Assembly: GCA_009733575.1 (NCBI GenBank)
Contig: ML769412.1
Span: 1-64,000, forward strand
Reading direction: 5' to 3'
DNA from: Gymnopus androsaceus JB14
Taxonomy: Eukaryota > Basidiomycota > Agaricomycetes > Agaricales > Omphalotaceae
Length of the DNA: 64,000 nt
Under the pieces are notes generated by a model that had not been told where the DNA came from, searched no databases, and saw nothing but the letters and a program-made list of their open reading frames with translations. The stretch's first letter is position 1. Each line of letters opens with the position of its first letter. Both the position numbers and the translations under genes were made by a program. Shown here in pieces: positions 1 through 11,649 of this stretch.

Positions 1-1297
1 GATATGCTGTTTGTCAATTATCTTTCCAACTTCGCCAATAATCTTGAAATGCCGTGCGGTGAAACTTGCACGCCCTCTGTGTCAGACACAAATTCGATCC
101 CCCCCATCGTCACCTTTGAATTTGAAGGTGCCCCTTGCCTGTCCCCTGTACACAAATTGATAATCCCTACCAGTCACTGTGCGGTCAAATTGAAGTATAC
201 TCTTGGAGCCGTCATTTACTTTGGTGGTAACCATTTCAGTGCGCGCGTTGTTTTGGGCGATTACACCTGGGCATACGATGGCAGGGTGTCTAATGGTCGA
301 TTCTTTGCGCCGCAAACGATCTCTGCAACGAATTTCGAATCCCTCGAGTCTCGCGCGGCACACATTTACATTTATTATTTCACTCCTCTGTAGGTTTCGA
401 TTGTCGTTGCACCGCAACGCATGGGTGTTCCTTTATCCAACCCCTCACTCCTTTACTTAAAATGGGCTACCCATTTTCTCCTTTCCTTACCCTAATGCCT
501 CATTCTTCTCCATCTCACTCCCCTGTTTCTGCCTCTTCTCCTCTCCCTATCGTAGACATTCACCACGGTACAGAAGCTCCTTGTCTTTGGGCGTTAATTC
601 TAATGGTTATTTCGCAGATCGGGAATCCAGCACCACGCCTAGTACAGGTGGTGGTGTCGTCGACGATGGTTCGGGTAGCGCGGATTTTGATGACCCCTTC
701 GACGCTATCAATCAGCTTGTAGATGCTCGTCTTCAAGTTTACTCACCACTCGGACTTTCTATTGTCCACTTCAGAGATCTCGCAACGCCTCTTTCTCCTG
801 CTGATGAAGTCCTGCACGTTGTGAGGGAGGTTGCCGCTAAAGGCAGGAATTCTGGTCTTTGGGTGACCAAGGCCAATGGCGAGGTTGCGACATCCAGTTT
901 CGTCGCTCGCATTGACGATACCGGCAATAAGGTTGGGCCTATTGGCGACTTGGATCCGTACCAAAACAGGGTAAGCTTTCCACTAACCAATGGTAACTAG
1001 TACTGATAGATGGCTACGTAGGTCGATCCTAGGGACCTCAGGCGTGTAAAGGCTCGTATTTCATTGTGCAGTCTTGATATCCCTTATGGCGCCTTCATGG
1101 GAAGACACAATGCTCTCATCTCCGAGGCCAAACAGAGAAAACAAAAAATAAGAGCCAACGAGTGGCGCAACTTCTCCTTCAATTGGACATGGATTGTTTA
1201 CCCAAAGTACCAGGAAGGAACGGGACCGTGCGTAAACACAAAACTACCTTTGGTGCCAAACGACACTAACCCTGACGCACCTCGCTCAGCTGACTAA
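1..1297 (+). CDS. 3' part of a USP-like hydrolase-domain protein, 5' truncated by the window edge
   Basis: The first exon reads open from the window edge to about 385. It holds a motif like the C-terminal His box of ubiquitin-specific proteases: GAVIYFGGNHFSARVV followed by WAYDG. A later exon (about 620-970) and a last exon (about 1020-1297, TAA-type stop region before an A-run) read as an acidic then basic soluble tail, joined by an intron near 971-1020 that starts GTAAGC. Similar NHF-x-R / W-x-DG proteins form expanded families in Agaricomycetes, sometimes near transposons (recalled knowledge). The catalytic Cys box would lie upstream of the window, so activity cannot be judged. The join between the first exon and the 620-970 exon is uncertain because the 386-620 stretch has several possible splice sites. 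Confidence 0.45.
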
Positions 1298-3783
1298 CTC
1301 CGCGATCCCAAAAAAAAAAAACGAACCTCCATACGGATTGGGTTGTTGACCTGTGGAAAAAAGCAGTATTATATATAATGGTATACCACACGACATATTA
1401 ATTCGACCAATAATCCGGCAAAGACAAGTGGCCAAGCAAGTATTCTATTCGAAAGCTACCAAATATATAATATTAACAAAAGCGAAAGGAATCATTGATT
1501 ACTTATAAAAAAAACATAAAAAAACTGGTAGCCCTGGTAAGGTTGTTGCTTGCATGAAAAACACCACTGACTGGTCCTAAACTTATCTAGAGAACGCTGC
1601 TGAACGCGATGGAAAATCTGCGAGGACTCCTTGGAACAGACCCATTCCATACTCACCGGTTCGTGCACAATAAAACAGCATAAAACATTGAAAAAAAGAT
1701 GTAAATAGAGAATACACTACAACACAACAAAAAAACAATTCACTGACCTGCATACACGCCAAACCCAATCTCATCAATGCACGATAAAACAGCTACGAGA
1801 CACCAACCAACAAAACCAAAACACCCAAACAACAACACCAAACAAACCAACGCCACACTCTGAAGCCCTCGAACACTTTCACAGGACACCAAAATACCGT
1901 CACAAAACACTATCTAAAGCAGAAAAAAAAAAAATGAACAACGTGCGCTGCAAATTCCCACGAGGTTTACGACAAGCAAAACCAACTAATCCATCCCAAT
2001 GGATTACACGTACCCTTATTCCCTGGCGCCGTACGTTTTTGATCACGTTCAATATGAAATGTAATCTGGAAACAATTGCTCCAACGATGCAACGGCTTTA
2101 CAAGTTTGGCAGGTGGAATATGATTAACGACGAGAAGACCCTAAACGAACAACTGCTACACTAACTCATAGTACGAAACTGCGGATTCTGCCCGACGATC
2201 CGAAATGACATCTGCGCCCTTGTATTCCGAAGCGGATAGGTAAGAGGTCCATAAGGAAGCGAAGAGCCATAGCGTTTGGCGGAAGAATGAGGGAAGCAGG
2301 CTCGGTCAAAAGAGGTACAGCGGTTGAGGAGGCTAAGCAGAAAGCTGAACGCAGAGGCCGCAAAAAGAGGAGCGTTTGGAAGCCATTCACAAGGAGAAAA
2401 CAGCATGCTGATTCCATCGCCCTCCGTTGCTCCTATATCTTTCGCCTGGAAAATCAGCGACCACGCTCTTCTACTGGGCCAACGTCCTACACCACCGCCA
2501 ACGAAGTTACCGTCTTCTCCTTCTAATACTCGAATCACCCATTTCCGCGCGCGTCAAACGCCCGCAGAATGTTCCTCCTAAACGTCGTCACCTTCGCTGT
2601 CAAGGCTCCCGTTTTACACTTACACAAATGCGTGCTGGTTCGACGCAAACTTGGACCGGCCAATTGACTGTCTCAGTGGTCGGAAACCTCCCGAAAGGTG
2701 GGTAACAGCCTACACATACAACAAACTGCTAATCCTAGAAGATCCCAGCGTCACAAGGAGTCCGAAGGTCATTTCAGACAAGCTACAACGACTCGTGCTT
2801 GGCTCTACCGACGATGGAGAGAACATAAAAGTATGGCCGACGGTGATCAAAGTCGCAAGGGGAAGAAGAAGCCAGAGATCCCTCAATAGTCTAAATTTCT
2901 CTCTGTTTTATTCGTTTGACCTGCCTCCACTTAAATTATCATGACCACACATTTATTTTAATATTCTAGATGGTGACATACCCTTAGATACCCTGACTGC
3001 CGTTGAATTATTCATATTATATTTGCATTTTCATGCTTAAAGCATTGTCTTGGGACTCGAATGCGTTGAACGCGCGCCGAGCTCGTGAAGCGCGCTGAAT
3101 TTTCCAGGCACCACCGTTTTAGTTGACAGGGTCAACAAGCTGAAGAATCATCAAAACGTAGCTGGGAAATACCTCATACCTATGACATGAGCGAGAACTG
3201 GTTACGTTGTGGTAGTTCCAGCTTGAAGCGCACCAACTTGCAGCTTCCAGTAGCTGAAACCGTTTTGATTTACTGTAGCAGACGGCTGACCGCTCTCGAA
3301 CATGCCCGTTTCAATAGCGTCACCGTCCCGAAGTTCAAGGCCGGGCCCTTGGATTAAAGCCCATTCTCTCCCTTTTCAGGTCAGTTTTACACCATGAGTA
3401 GGTCAGTCCGTAGCTACCGTGAATAAATTCACGCCGCTTTTATGGTGGCTGTTCGACGCAGAGAAACAGCATTCACAAACGCTGCAGGCGCCAAGGTCAC
3501 ATGGTCGCGTCCTAGACGCTCAGTCGGTCGCTTTTATGGACCAACTCATTGTTAATCACGGCGTGTTGTAATAGCGCATTAGAAGCTTGACCGCCATTTA
3601 TCTTCAGTATGCACTGCAACTCTTACGGGTGAACGCTAAAGATACAAATTTTGACCTATCGATTATATTGAACAAATTTCAAGTCTCTTTTGGATAATGC
3701 AGATTGGCTCTCCCGTTTATTTGTATTGTACGCTGTGCGCGATCACTTGCATTGAGGAGTTCTCCCCTTAAACTGCTACTACG
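1298..3783. other. gene-poor stretch, no convincing gene
   Basis: 1,300-1,950 is AT-rich with several A-runs. From 2,160 to 2,940 several overlapping short frames exist on both strands, but none gives a recognisable domain or a consistent splice model. 2,940-3,780 shows nothing coding. It may contain decayed sequence. Confidence 0.5.
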
Positions 3784-4249
3784 ATGTCCAATAAACGTCC
3801 TGCTCCTGGCCAGTTACCGTTGAACTTCGTCCCGGTGAAATCTACACCGAAGAAGGTTCGTATTCGTCACAAACCATACACGCAATACCCTGCGCCGAGG
3901 CTTGAGGCTGAAGCGAGTCATATTTGGGTCGGTACGGAAGAGGGAGCGTTGTTACTGCCGAAGCTAAAAGCTTTTGACAGGTTCGTCGCTTTATTTCTTG
4001 ATGCATTTCGATTTTCTTCCTCTTCGCTGAAGGAACCCCGAGTATGGCCCTAACTCGGGGTGTAGTCGTTTGATGCGCTGGGAACGAGCTGTTTCGTTAG
4101 ATTTGAATCCGCCCGCAGAGGTACGTGGGTACTGTTCAGGGGTTATATAAGCCGCTCATTATTTCTCTTAGCTTGGCCCTTATTTGGTAGAAATAGACAA
4201 GGATTTACTTCATCCTTGGCGTATGCATGTGTTCCACCCTATGATCTGA
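3784..4249 (+). CDS. DNA polymerase delta subunit 4 (POLD4/Cdm1-like)
   Basis: Three exons (3784-3980, 4033-4120, 4172-4249) splice with consistent phases into a 120-residue protein. The C-terminal half carries the hallmark of the family: LKAFDR-NPEYGPNSGCSRLMRWERA followed by LDLNPPAE, matching the conserved FDL-YGP-G--RL-RW-RA---GL-PP-E block of the smallest subunit of replicative polymerase delta, and it ends with a short LLHPW tail. The N-terminus is basic (KKVRIRHKP), as in homologues. The protein stabilises the Pol delta holoenzyme in the nucleus. ATG at 3784 is the first in frame after an untranslated leader. The gene is easy to miss because no single open frame shows the conserved block. 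Confidence 0.8.
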
Positions 4250-4863
4250 GTTCGTCGTTGCTTGTTATGACCTTTGCCATTGTATTCGACTTACCATAAT
4301 TATGTTTTTTCCGTTGTTTGCGATTGAAATGGCTTTCTCCTTTCTTTCAAGGAAGTATATTCCTTGAATGATATAAGTATTGTACCTGCACTTCATCGAC
4401 GTTCATCTTACCATGGTGTCGTTTATCCTTCCTCGAAGAGTTCGCCCAAAGCGTTTACAAACTTTTGGAATCACAGATGGTCAAACTGCAATCAACTTGG
4501 TTGATAAAGCTCTGCTTGCTCGGTGGAATGCATCGTTTCTCGGCTTTCTGGGCTCTCCCGCACATAGCAGCGACGATTTCACCGTTCCAGCTTGGGTAAT
4601 ATCCGAGTTGTGTGATATTCTGGTGAGTTGCGCGTAGATTGTCCCTGTTCTACTTGTTAAACGGGGCGCAGGGGCTGTCGGAAGCTGTTTCCTTTGTGCA
4701 TTCCGCTGTTCATTTCGATACAGATTCCCTCTGTGTGGTCGAGCAAGCTACTACCTGGTTGTCATATCCCGCCATCCCTCGCCAAACGGATATCGTTGTT
4801 TCTTTCAAATTATGTTGTGCCGCTCGCGCAGCAACAGAGGTTGTTGCCTACTTCTTAGCCAGC

Positions 4864-5260
4864 TTACTCTGTGATTTTTTCAACGATGGTTCGCATTCGG
4901 TTTGCATCGTGAATATCGCTGTCGTAATCGATAATGGTTGTAGTGTTGGGTTTGTCGCCTTCAGAAACATCCGGCAAGATTGGTTCGCTTCGGTGCAAAC
5001 GACGCCTTGGTTCGACATCGTTTGTGGGTGGCCTGAGGCTTTTTTTTCGACCTGGCCTTTGTGCGATGATGATTTGGGTGCACCAGATCAAGTTGAACAT
5101 ACTATTGTTACTGCTAGGTGCTGCTTTTTACTTTGCTCTAATTTGCGCTGTTTTAACGACGTGTCACAGATCCCTCGCCGCTCTTTAATTGCGTTGTTAA
5201 GTGCGGTATCGTAGTAGTACTTCGTTCGAACGTTAATCCGTAGTTGTTCATCATTGTCTG
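4864..5260 (-). CDS. possible lysine-rich protein fragment, unrecognised
   Basis: On the minus strand, 5245-5130 reads as a charged, coiled-coil-like stretch (LRINVRTKYYYDTALNNAIK and on). After a possible 46-nt GT-AG intron a basic/acidic tail runs to a stop near 4864 (ending IVEKITE) or, in another frame, near 4840 (ending SKLAKK). The frames of the two pieces do not join cleanly with the splice sites I can see, and no start codon is secure. It may be a relic. No domain is recognised. The plus strand of the same segment has a long open frame of hydrophobic composition that begins at TTG and does not look like a protein. Confidence 0.22.
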
Positions 5261-5974
5261 TTTTGCAAGATACCGTTCCTTGTTTAATTCAACGCTTTTG
5301 GTGTGCAGTTTTTGTCATCGATTTATATTGCATTGTGCTTTTTAAATTGAGGAGTCGGGGATTGTCTCGCGAAAGCGTGACATTACTGGTTGGTTTCTGG
5401 CAACCGGACAAGTTGGGATAGAGTAAAGTAGCTGATATGTATGGAATGGGGGCCATCCGAAGCCAATATAAACATGTAAAGTACAATCCGAGTGCAATTA
5501 TGTTTTGGATGCCTTATCAGCAAAAAACCGGTCCTTGGCACATTACGACATCTGTCACATAATGGCACACGGCACCTCTGCAGTTTACTCTGAGTCGTCA
5601 TCTCCTCTCTTTTCTGAATCGCTGCTCTCTTCTTTGACATACATTTGGCCTTGGCTTGGGAATGGGAGACTCCAATATCCCAAACTTCTTCAAAAATGGC
5701 TTTCACGGCAAAGTTGGTTTAGTGTGATGTAGCATGATAAGATAAATATTTGATCCGTATTCCACCCTCCGCTCGCTGCAAGCATTGTCCTCTGCTCACT
5801 GACCTCCATATGCCTTAAGCTGGTATGTACAAGCAGGTAGTACAGTGAAACTTGATTTATGGAACCAAGTGAGGCTTGAGAGTGCTTGGGGCATGTATAA
5901 AAGTGGTTTGTGCCAAGGACTGGTGGTGTGCCAAGGACCGGTGAAAGACTGTAGGTGGCGACCGACCTGGCCAC

Positions 5975-6262
5975 GCGAGTCTAGCCAAATGGGAGTGGCA
6001 GAGGGTCAGAGGAGTTAAGGGGATGTTGGACTCTGGTTCCGAACCAGGGACTGAGTGATCAGGCTTGAAAACTCCAAACGTGAACATTTTTCAGGCAAAG
6101 CGGCGAAGGAAGAACCAAAGTATGTGTGAATCTTCAAAGTGGTCAAGTGTCGGAGATCAAAATGATCTGTGGAACGGAAAGAGGACATATCGAGGGTATG
6201 CAGGCGCTTAAATTCTTCATTCACATCAGAGCAAAGACGTTCAAATTGTCCGAAGTATTCTT
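5975..6262 (-). pseudogene. F-box/LRR-like gene fragment
   Basis: The minus strand encodes RLHTLDMSSFRSTD, then FDLRHLTTLKIHTYFGSSFA, then after a frameshift PLTPLTLCHSHLARL. These match consecutive segments of the two longer F-box-like genes at 11650 and 43508. The TYFGSSFA and ESNIPLTPLT variants are closer to the 43508 copy. Only about 95 codons remain, in two frames, with no F-box and no start, so this is a truncated, decayed copy. Confidence 0.85.
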
Positions 6263-6627
6263 TCAAACCCAACAAACTTTCATTGATGTGGAGTTGGCGA
6301 GATTGTGGGACTTGAAAAAAGACAGCGGAATGAAGCTACTATTGTGTGCACCGATGTACCGTGAAGATTCCCCGGGGGATCTACCAACAATGGGACTTCC
6401 GCAGGTTGACCGTTGTGACTCCTCAGCAATGGCAGATGTTGGTGTGATACTGATACAAATATGTTTGCCATATTTATCTGTACTAGCTTGCGGAAGAGAA
6501 CCACAGTGTCAGTGAAATAAATCAATTAACAGCGATCGTCCCAGTCTTCCGGCGTATATCTCCTCTATTTAAGCTCATGCTCATGCACGCGAAAGTTGAT
6601 GGATGATAAAACCATACATGACACATT

Positions 6628-7906
6628 CTATAAATCATACATCGGAGGGGGCTCTTCGTCCTGTCCGGATCCTTCCAATCTCCTCAGCCGATAAGCTATT
6701 TCAGTCAATGTATTTTGTAAAAGCTGAGGGCTCGTGTCGAAATTTATCGCACTGATACTCTGCTGAGCTGGAAATCCATTCGAAGGACTGAGTTCCGCAT
6801 TAAACTGACCATGGTGCTTTGAAGGATTCAAGGTTGTATTCGTGAGGGAGGCTGCTTCGAGTGTAGGTGCTGTAGCGAAAGATAATGCTCTGGTTTCTCT
6901 GATAGTGGAATCAGAGATGGTAACATTGCCATTGGTCGGTTTGAAGGCACATGTGCGTGGTAGGAGGTCGTTTTGGATCTCTCGAAGTCGATGTCGCCGC
7001 CAAATTATGAACAGAGTAAAGCTGATCGCAACAAAGGCACACCCCCCTAATGCACTGCCAACAATTTTTCGAGTCGCCGCTGTGTGTTTCCCGGTCGAAA
7101 GGGATTGGGTATCACTGGAAGTGGATACTGGAGCTGTAGTGCTAGTAGCTGTATATATTCAAATTTAAACGTTGATGTGAGGTCTGATTTTGGATAAATT
7201 ACTCACTCGATGGTAGTGAAGTAGTACTAGTAGCTGTACATATTCAAGTTTTGATGTGAGGTCTGATGTTTGGATAAATTACTCACTCGATGGTAGTGCA
7301 GTAGTAGTCTGAGAATTCAAGATAGGAGTAAAAGAAGCTGTAGAGGTCGCCAGAGTGACTGCGAATACTTCTGGAGTGGGTGTACCGCTGTTAGCAAGCG
7401 TACCACTGATGAAACACTCCCCAAATTCAGAGTTGACGAGACTGCATGCAATATTATCGGTTGGGCTGAACGGCTCGATCCATCCTGATGCGGAAGCAAT
7501 GATTGTCCGTGGAGCTAAAAAAAGATTCAATGTCTGTACAGCATCCGGATCGACTATTCGGTGATAGCCAGTAACTTACTGGGAGAGAGGCCAGTCACAG
7601 TGGTCATAAGACCAGCATTGTTGGTTGTAGTTATTGTGGCCAAGTTGAGAGCTTGATAAAGATACGTTGTCGCTGACCCATCGCTTAATTGACCAAGTGG
7701 CTCTAATGCTAGAGTGGATTTTGCTTCCAATAAACGACCTTGTCCGAATTGCCAGAGTGTAACTGCTGTAACTTGTTGGGCCAGCCCACTCGCTTCAAAT
7801 ATGCATGAGCAAAGGGTTGCTCGGTCGAAGAAAGAGACTGACCAAAAAGGAATGAAAGGAGCAAGAATACCACTAGTAAATTTCCAAATTTCGTGGAGTC
7901 TAGCAT
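6628..7906 (-). CDS. single-pass membrane protein with extracellular domain and PPxY-type tail
   Basis: The minus strand gives an extracellular part (CSCIFEASGLAQQVTAVTLW to LMTTVTGLSP, about 7845-7582), an intron, a second extracellular exon with cysteines (CSLVNSEFGEC), a Ser/Thr-rich linker, one membrane segment (IVGSALGGCAFVAISFTLFI) followed by WRRHR, and a cytosolic tail ending EEPPPMYDL. This architecture is common among uncharacterised Agaricomycete surface proteins. The proline-rich C-terminus resembles a WW-domain ligand. A hydrophobic signal-like stretch starts with ATG at 7906, but it lies in another frame than the extracellular domain, so the first exon or its splice site is unresolved. 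The linker includes a duplicated micro-exon (7207-7233). Confidence 0.6.
7149..7308 (-). repeat. tandem duplication of a micro-exon with its intron
   Basis: Two direct copies, about 7141-7228 and 7229-7308. Each contains a Ser/Thr-coding exon end and an intron with GTGAGT at the 5' end and a TATACAG/GTACAG 3' end. Introns are 7286-7234 and 7206-7149; the exon between them is 27 nt (7233-7207) and codes for Thr/Ser-rich residues in frame with both neighbours. Confidence 0.85.
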
Positions 7907-7909
7907 GAA

Positions 7910-8870
7910 TGATCTATCATCAAATGGAAGTGAGCTAAAGACCTATCCTTGGCTTCAAAAACTTACTAACTGACCAGAGCAAATCTAGAGCAGATGGGAG
8001 GGAAATTTGAGGGAAATTTGAAGATGGGATATGATATAAGTAACTTGAAAGCAGACTTTATATGGGTACAACTGTTCATCAGATGAAGAAGACAAGTGCG
8101 GCGTGCCAGGTGATGATTTTTGCAATGCGAAACGAGATAATAAGTTTAGGCTATCCATCGCCGCGATGTGTAGGTATGAGTGGTAATAGATGACCATAGT
8201 AAGTATGCCGACAGAACTGCGGGCTTGAGGTACATATATCTTGATGTCGATACTAGCCATCATGATAAGTAGCCTAGGGACCTCATCATTTTGGTCGCCA
8301 GGATACCCAATGGTGGTGGCCTATAGGCAGTAATGCAATTGGTGGAATACCTGGTACCGAAGACGCTTAGCAAGGAACCATCTTGTCGCATGAAGAATTG
8401 AGATGATTCACCATTTAAATAGTCCGCATGAGATAGTGAAGCTAGGGAAACGTCCCAGAGTTAAATAATACCTCATTTTTGCCGAGATTGTATGCTTTGA
8501 GTTCATTTACCGTCGACATCGAGAAAACCGAAAGTTCTTACATTCGACACCGTGACTGCACTCATACAGAGTTGATTCCCTCTAGGAGTATGTCCGCCAG
8601 GGTCAATACACGTCAGAAAGACATTCCAGAAAATTGCGAGTATCCTCCCAGTGTCTATGGGAGGGAGATGATAGGAGATCCTGCCATAGAAGCAGCCAAG
8701 ATCAGGTGGTACGTGGAAATTTTCCAAACATCCGAAATAGAGACAACTAAGAGACAACTGCAAGTCTGCAAGAGATACATTGTGTAGAGGCTTCCCTTAT
8801 TCTGTTGAATGATCAATCGGAAAAGTAACATCTATGCTGAATAGAAAAGTGACCAGCCCAAAAACGTAAT
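7910..8870. other. no convincing gene
   Basis: Upstream region of the membrane protein gene and intergenic sequence. Short frames on both strands lack motifs or consistent splicing. A leader exon of the 7906 gene may lie here. Confidence 0.4.
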
Positions 8871-8873
8871 TCC

Positions 8874-9653
8874 ATGAGTGCCTCAGAGATCCCGCATTCA
8901 AGTAGTGATGATCTGAGTCTGAAAGCCATGCGTGGTGCCCCTTCCTTTGTTCTTGCTTCCCCGTTTGCCCAATCTTCTGATACAACAACCGCCTTAGCCT
9001 CAGTCTCAGAAGAAATGGTGCTGGGGCTAAGTATATTAAACGAGAGCTTCCATCTTTCATTAGCAGCAGCTAAAGCGGCTGCGGCGGCACAGCAGGTTCC
9101 CAACAACCCACAGTGCCCACCAAGCTTTATTCCGTTCGAAGCTGTTGGTCCTTCGAAAATATACCCACCTCCATCTTCCGCACATGCCTGAGTCCGTACC
9201 GAGCCAGCAATTTTTCTGGGATGAAGCGCATCGTTCCGAGAATCTAGTTTCATCTGCATTTAGAGATCGACATCATCTGAGTCTTGAAATTTGTCGTCGT
9301 CTCCCCCTCAAGTGAATGCTGACAGATGGGCTGATAGAAAGCGAGGACGGACCCGGCGTGGTTCGAGTTTGTCGAGAAAAGATGCTAGAGTGAAGAAGAA
9401 ACCGAAACTAGAGTACAGGGAGAACTCGAGGGTGCTAGGAAGAGATGCAGACCGAGAAGGCAGCAATTCGACTAGAACAGTTCCAGAGGTACCCACAGCA
9501 CCGCGAATTTCGCTTTCTCCTCCACAGCCTCGATTACGGCGCCGACAGCAGCAAGAATCCTCTCCCTTCTCCCTTCTCCCTTCTCCCGACCTCCTAATCG
9601 TATTCTGTCGGATCCTCAAGGCTTCGAGGTCCCAGTCCAAGTAGAAACTTATG
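8874..9653 (+). CDS. possible basic nuclear protein, frame uncertain
   Basis: Three plus-strand segments look coding. 8874-9191 is an Ala/Ser-rich part with a poly-Ala run. 9184-9315 is the frame containing SQQFFWDEAHRSENLVSSAF. 9300-9600 is a strongly basic part (RKRGRTRRGSSLSRKDARVKKKPK). The end RILSDPQGFEVPVQVETYAE up to the stop at 9653 is in another frame. The frame change coincides with a 7-bp tandem repeat (CTCCCTT, about 9560-9585). The lysine/arginine clusters suggest nuclear or nucleic-acid binding. No domain is recognised, and the pieces cannot be joined by obvious introns, so a decayed gene is also possible. Confidence 0.3.
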
Positions 9654-10052
9654 CAGAGCGGGTGTAGACAGGGAAAGGGACCGTAGCAATAGGCAATAGG
9701 TACAGAAGATGTTGCGGGTTCCGGATTTTAGGATATTTGGGAAACTGGACGGATAGTAGCTATGATGATTAGAGGACAAGCGGTGGTAATATTATATCTG
9801 CAGTAAACAATATCAAAAGATTGCTCGGCGTAATCTAATGGTGCACATCACTCACAACTATGAATTTTGTGATGAGGAATCGTTCGTGAATGACATCTAA
9901 GTAAGAACTTAGTGTAGGTATGAGTAGAGTATTTACATTGTGTTGAACTTGAACAACGGTATTGTTCAGATTGAATTCCACGGATCTCGGAACAAACCAT
10001 TCATGCTTATCGCCCCGATTCGCCCCCTCCTACCTCCCAAGACTCCCAGCCT

Positions 10053-11321
10053 TCATAGCCACTCATCTTTCATGTGCTCAAAAACATTCACACTCTTCAT
10101 GTTCGCATTCTCCCTAAACGCATGCACCTGGTCATACAATGCCGCGCACTGTGGATTCGCAGCAAGGATGTCGTAGCCCTCTCCAAGACGAGCTTCAAGA
10201 TCCCTCACCCGAGACTCGGATGATGGATGAGTATTGAAGAACTCCGGCGCACGCATACCCATCCCACGTGAAGCCTTGGTTTCTAGTTGCCCAAGACGTG
10301 CAAACATCTCCGGCGAAGCCTTGGGATCGTAACAAGCCTTGGACATGAGTCGTAACCCAATCAAATCTGCTTCTCTCTCCTGCAACCTCGAATTCGGCAA
10401 CTCTAACAACATTTTGTTAATTATTGCGCTAATTCCGAAATCGACACCAAAGAGGGCAAGGAAGAGCCCCAAGGCCATGAAGACGGTCTGAGAGGAAAGT
10501 CTTTCGGCGGTGTGACGAGCAACAACATGGCCAATTTCTGCATATTACTGTAAGCAAAAACGCTAACGTGAGACAGATGGGAAATACATACCATGCGACA
10601 AAACTGCTGCCAAACCCTTCTCGTCTTTGCAGATAGGTAGAATGCCTGTAAAGACAATAATCGTTCCGGGAGTTGCGGCAGCATTGACGATTTTGCGATC
10701 GTTCACGACAAGGACTTCCCATTCCCGATTAGGTGACGCAATGGCTGAATGCGGAGGGCTGGCCAAGGTATCCGTGTTTTTCCAATCATCGCTAACAAAG
10801 TCGAGATTGCTTTGTAGCTGAGGATGTTGTGTATAACCTTTAACAATCCCTAGCCCCGACGCGTCAAGCACATTTTGAACCACTCTCTTTACATGCATCG
10901 ATATTGGGTGGTTTGGTGGGAGAATTTTTGGACCGAATTCATTTATTGTTTCCTTGAGTGCAACCTTCCCAATTTCCGCTTCGTATTGTGGAGAAACAGA
11001 GATGAATCGCCATCGACCTGTCTCCTGGACCTGTTCTAAACTGAGATTAAATAAATCAGTAAAAGAATAATAGAGCTATAGCCAGAAGGCGCACCAAGAA
11101 ACATAATAAATTACACCCAATCCAGCCATTCCTACACCGACTTTAATCGGCCATGTTCGATCGTTGAAAAAGTTGCCCTTGTTCGAATTACCACCATTGA
11201 AATTTGGGTTGGGACTTGAGAACCGGACATAACGAGGACGAGGAGGCGGGGCAAGACGAATGGCAGAAGAATGGTACCATTGCTTTAGACCTAGGTTACG
11301 CCTGCATAATTGCCGAAGCAT
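10053..11321 (-). CDS. OMA1: mitochondrial inner-membrane metalloprotease OMA1 (peptidase M48)
   Basis: Exons 11321-11095, 11040-10592 and 10537-10053 splice in phase to 386 residues. The N-terminus (MLRQLCRRNLGLKQWYHSSA) is a typical mitochondrial targeting sequence, followed by a short membrane segment (KVGVGMAGLGVIYYV). The zinc site HEIGHVVARH is created across intron 2 (CAT G | AA ATT GGC CAT). The third ligand lies in READLIGLRLM, and the family end motif is THPSSESRVRDLEARL. A second hydrophobic segment (FMALGLFLALFGVDFG) follows the zinc motif. OMA1 is a stress-activated protease that processes inner-membrane proteins. Length and motif order match fungal OMA1. Intron 1 starts GTGCGC. 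Confidence 0.93.
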
Positions 11322-11329
11322 TAGTGAGT

Positions 11330-11649
11330 GAGTGAGTGAGAGAAACGATGTGTGAGAACTTTTTGTGATCGGATAATGTGCTGCCGTTCATACGCGTCTA
11401 ATTACGCGCTTCGTCTTCGTCCATGTTAGTAATAGTAGTGACGTTATTTTGCTGGTCCTTGCACAGCCTCAGCCGCTTCAGCGCTTGATTTAAGCGCTCC
11501 TCCTTTTTTCATCATCAGTTTCCTCCGAATTCGAACGCTCAAGGTATTCATATTTGGACCAGAATAGTGCCAGAAATCCCTGTAAGTGCGAACCTTGCTT
11601 CTCTCATTAAATTGAAACCATATTAATATGATTGACTTCAGTGCTTGCT
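11330..11649. promoter_or_regulatory. shared upstream region of OMA1 and the F-box gene, with a 5'-UTR intron
   Basis: This is the divergent intergenic region. It has a GTGA-type microsatellite next to the OMA1 start (11321-11342). An intron with GTAAGT at about 11583 and TTGACTTCAG at 11640 ends ten bases before the ATG at 11650. The paralogue at 43508-44995 has the same arrangement (TTTTCAG shortly before its ATG), which supports a conserved leader intron. Confidence 0.5.

Noticed and set aside
4639..5214. Plus-strand open frame of 191 codons
   Set aside because: Starts at TTG, composition is unlike a protein (many Cys, Phe, Val in irregular order), and the minus strand of the same part looks more protein-like.
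8813..9259. Minus-strand open frame of 148 codons opposite the poly-Ala part
   Set aside because: The plus strand has the better continuation into a basic protein; the minus frame has no motif. Neither is certain.
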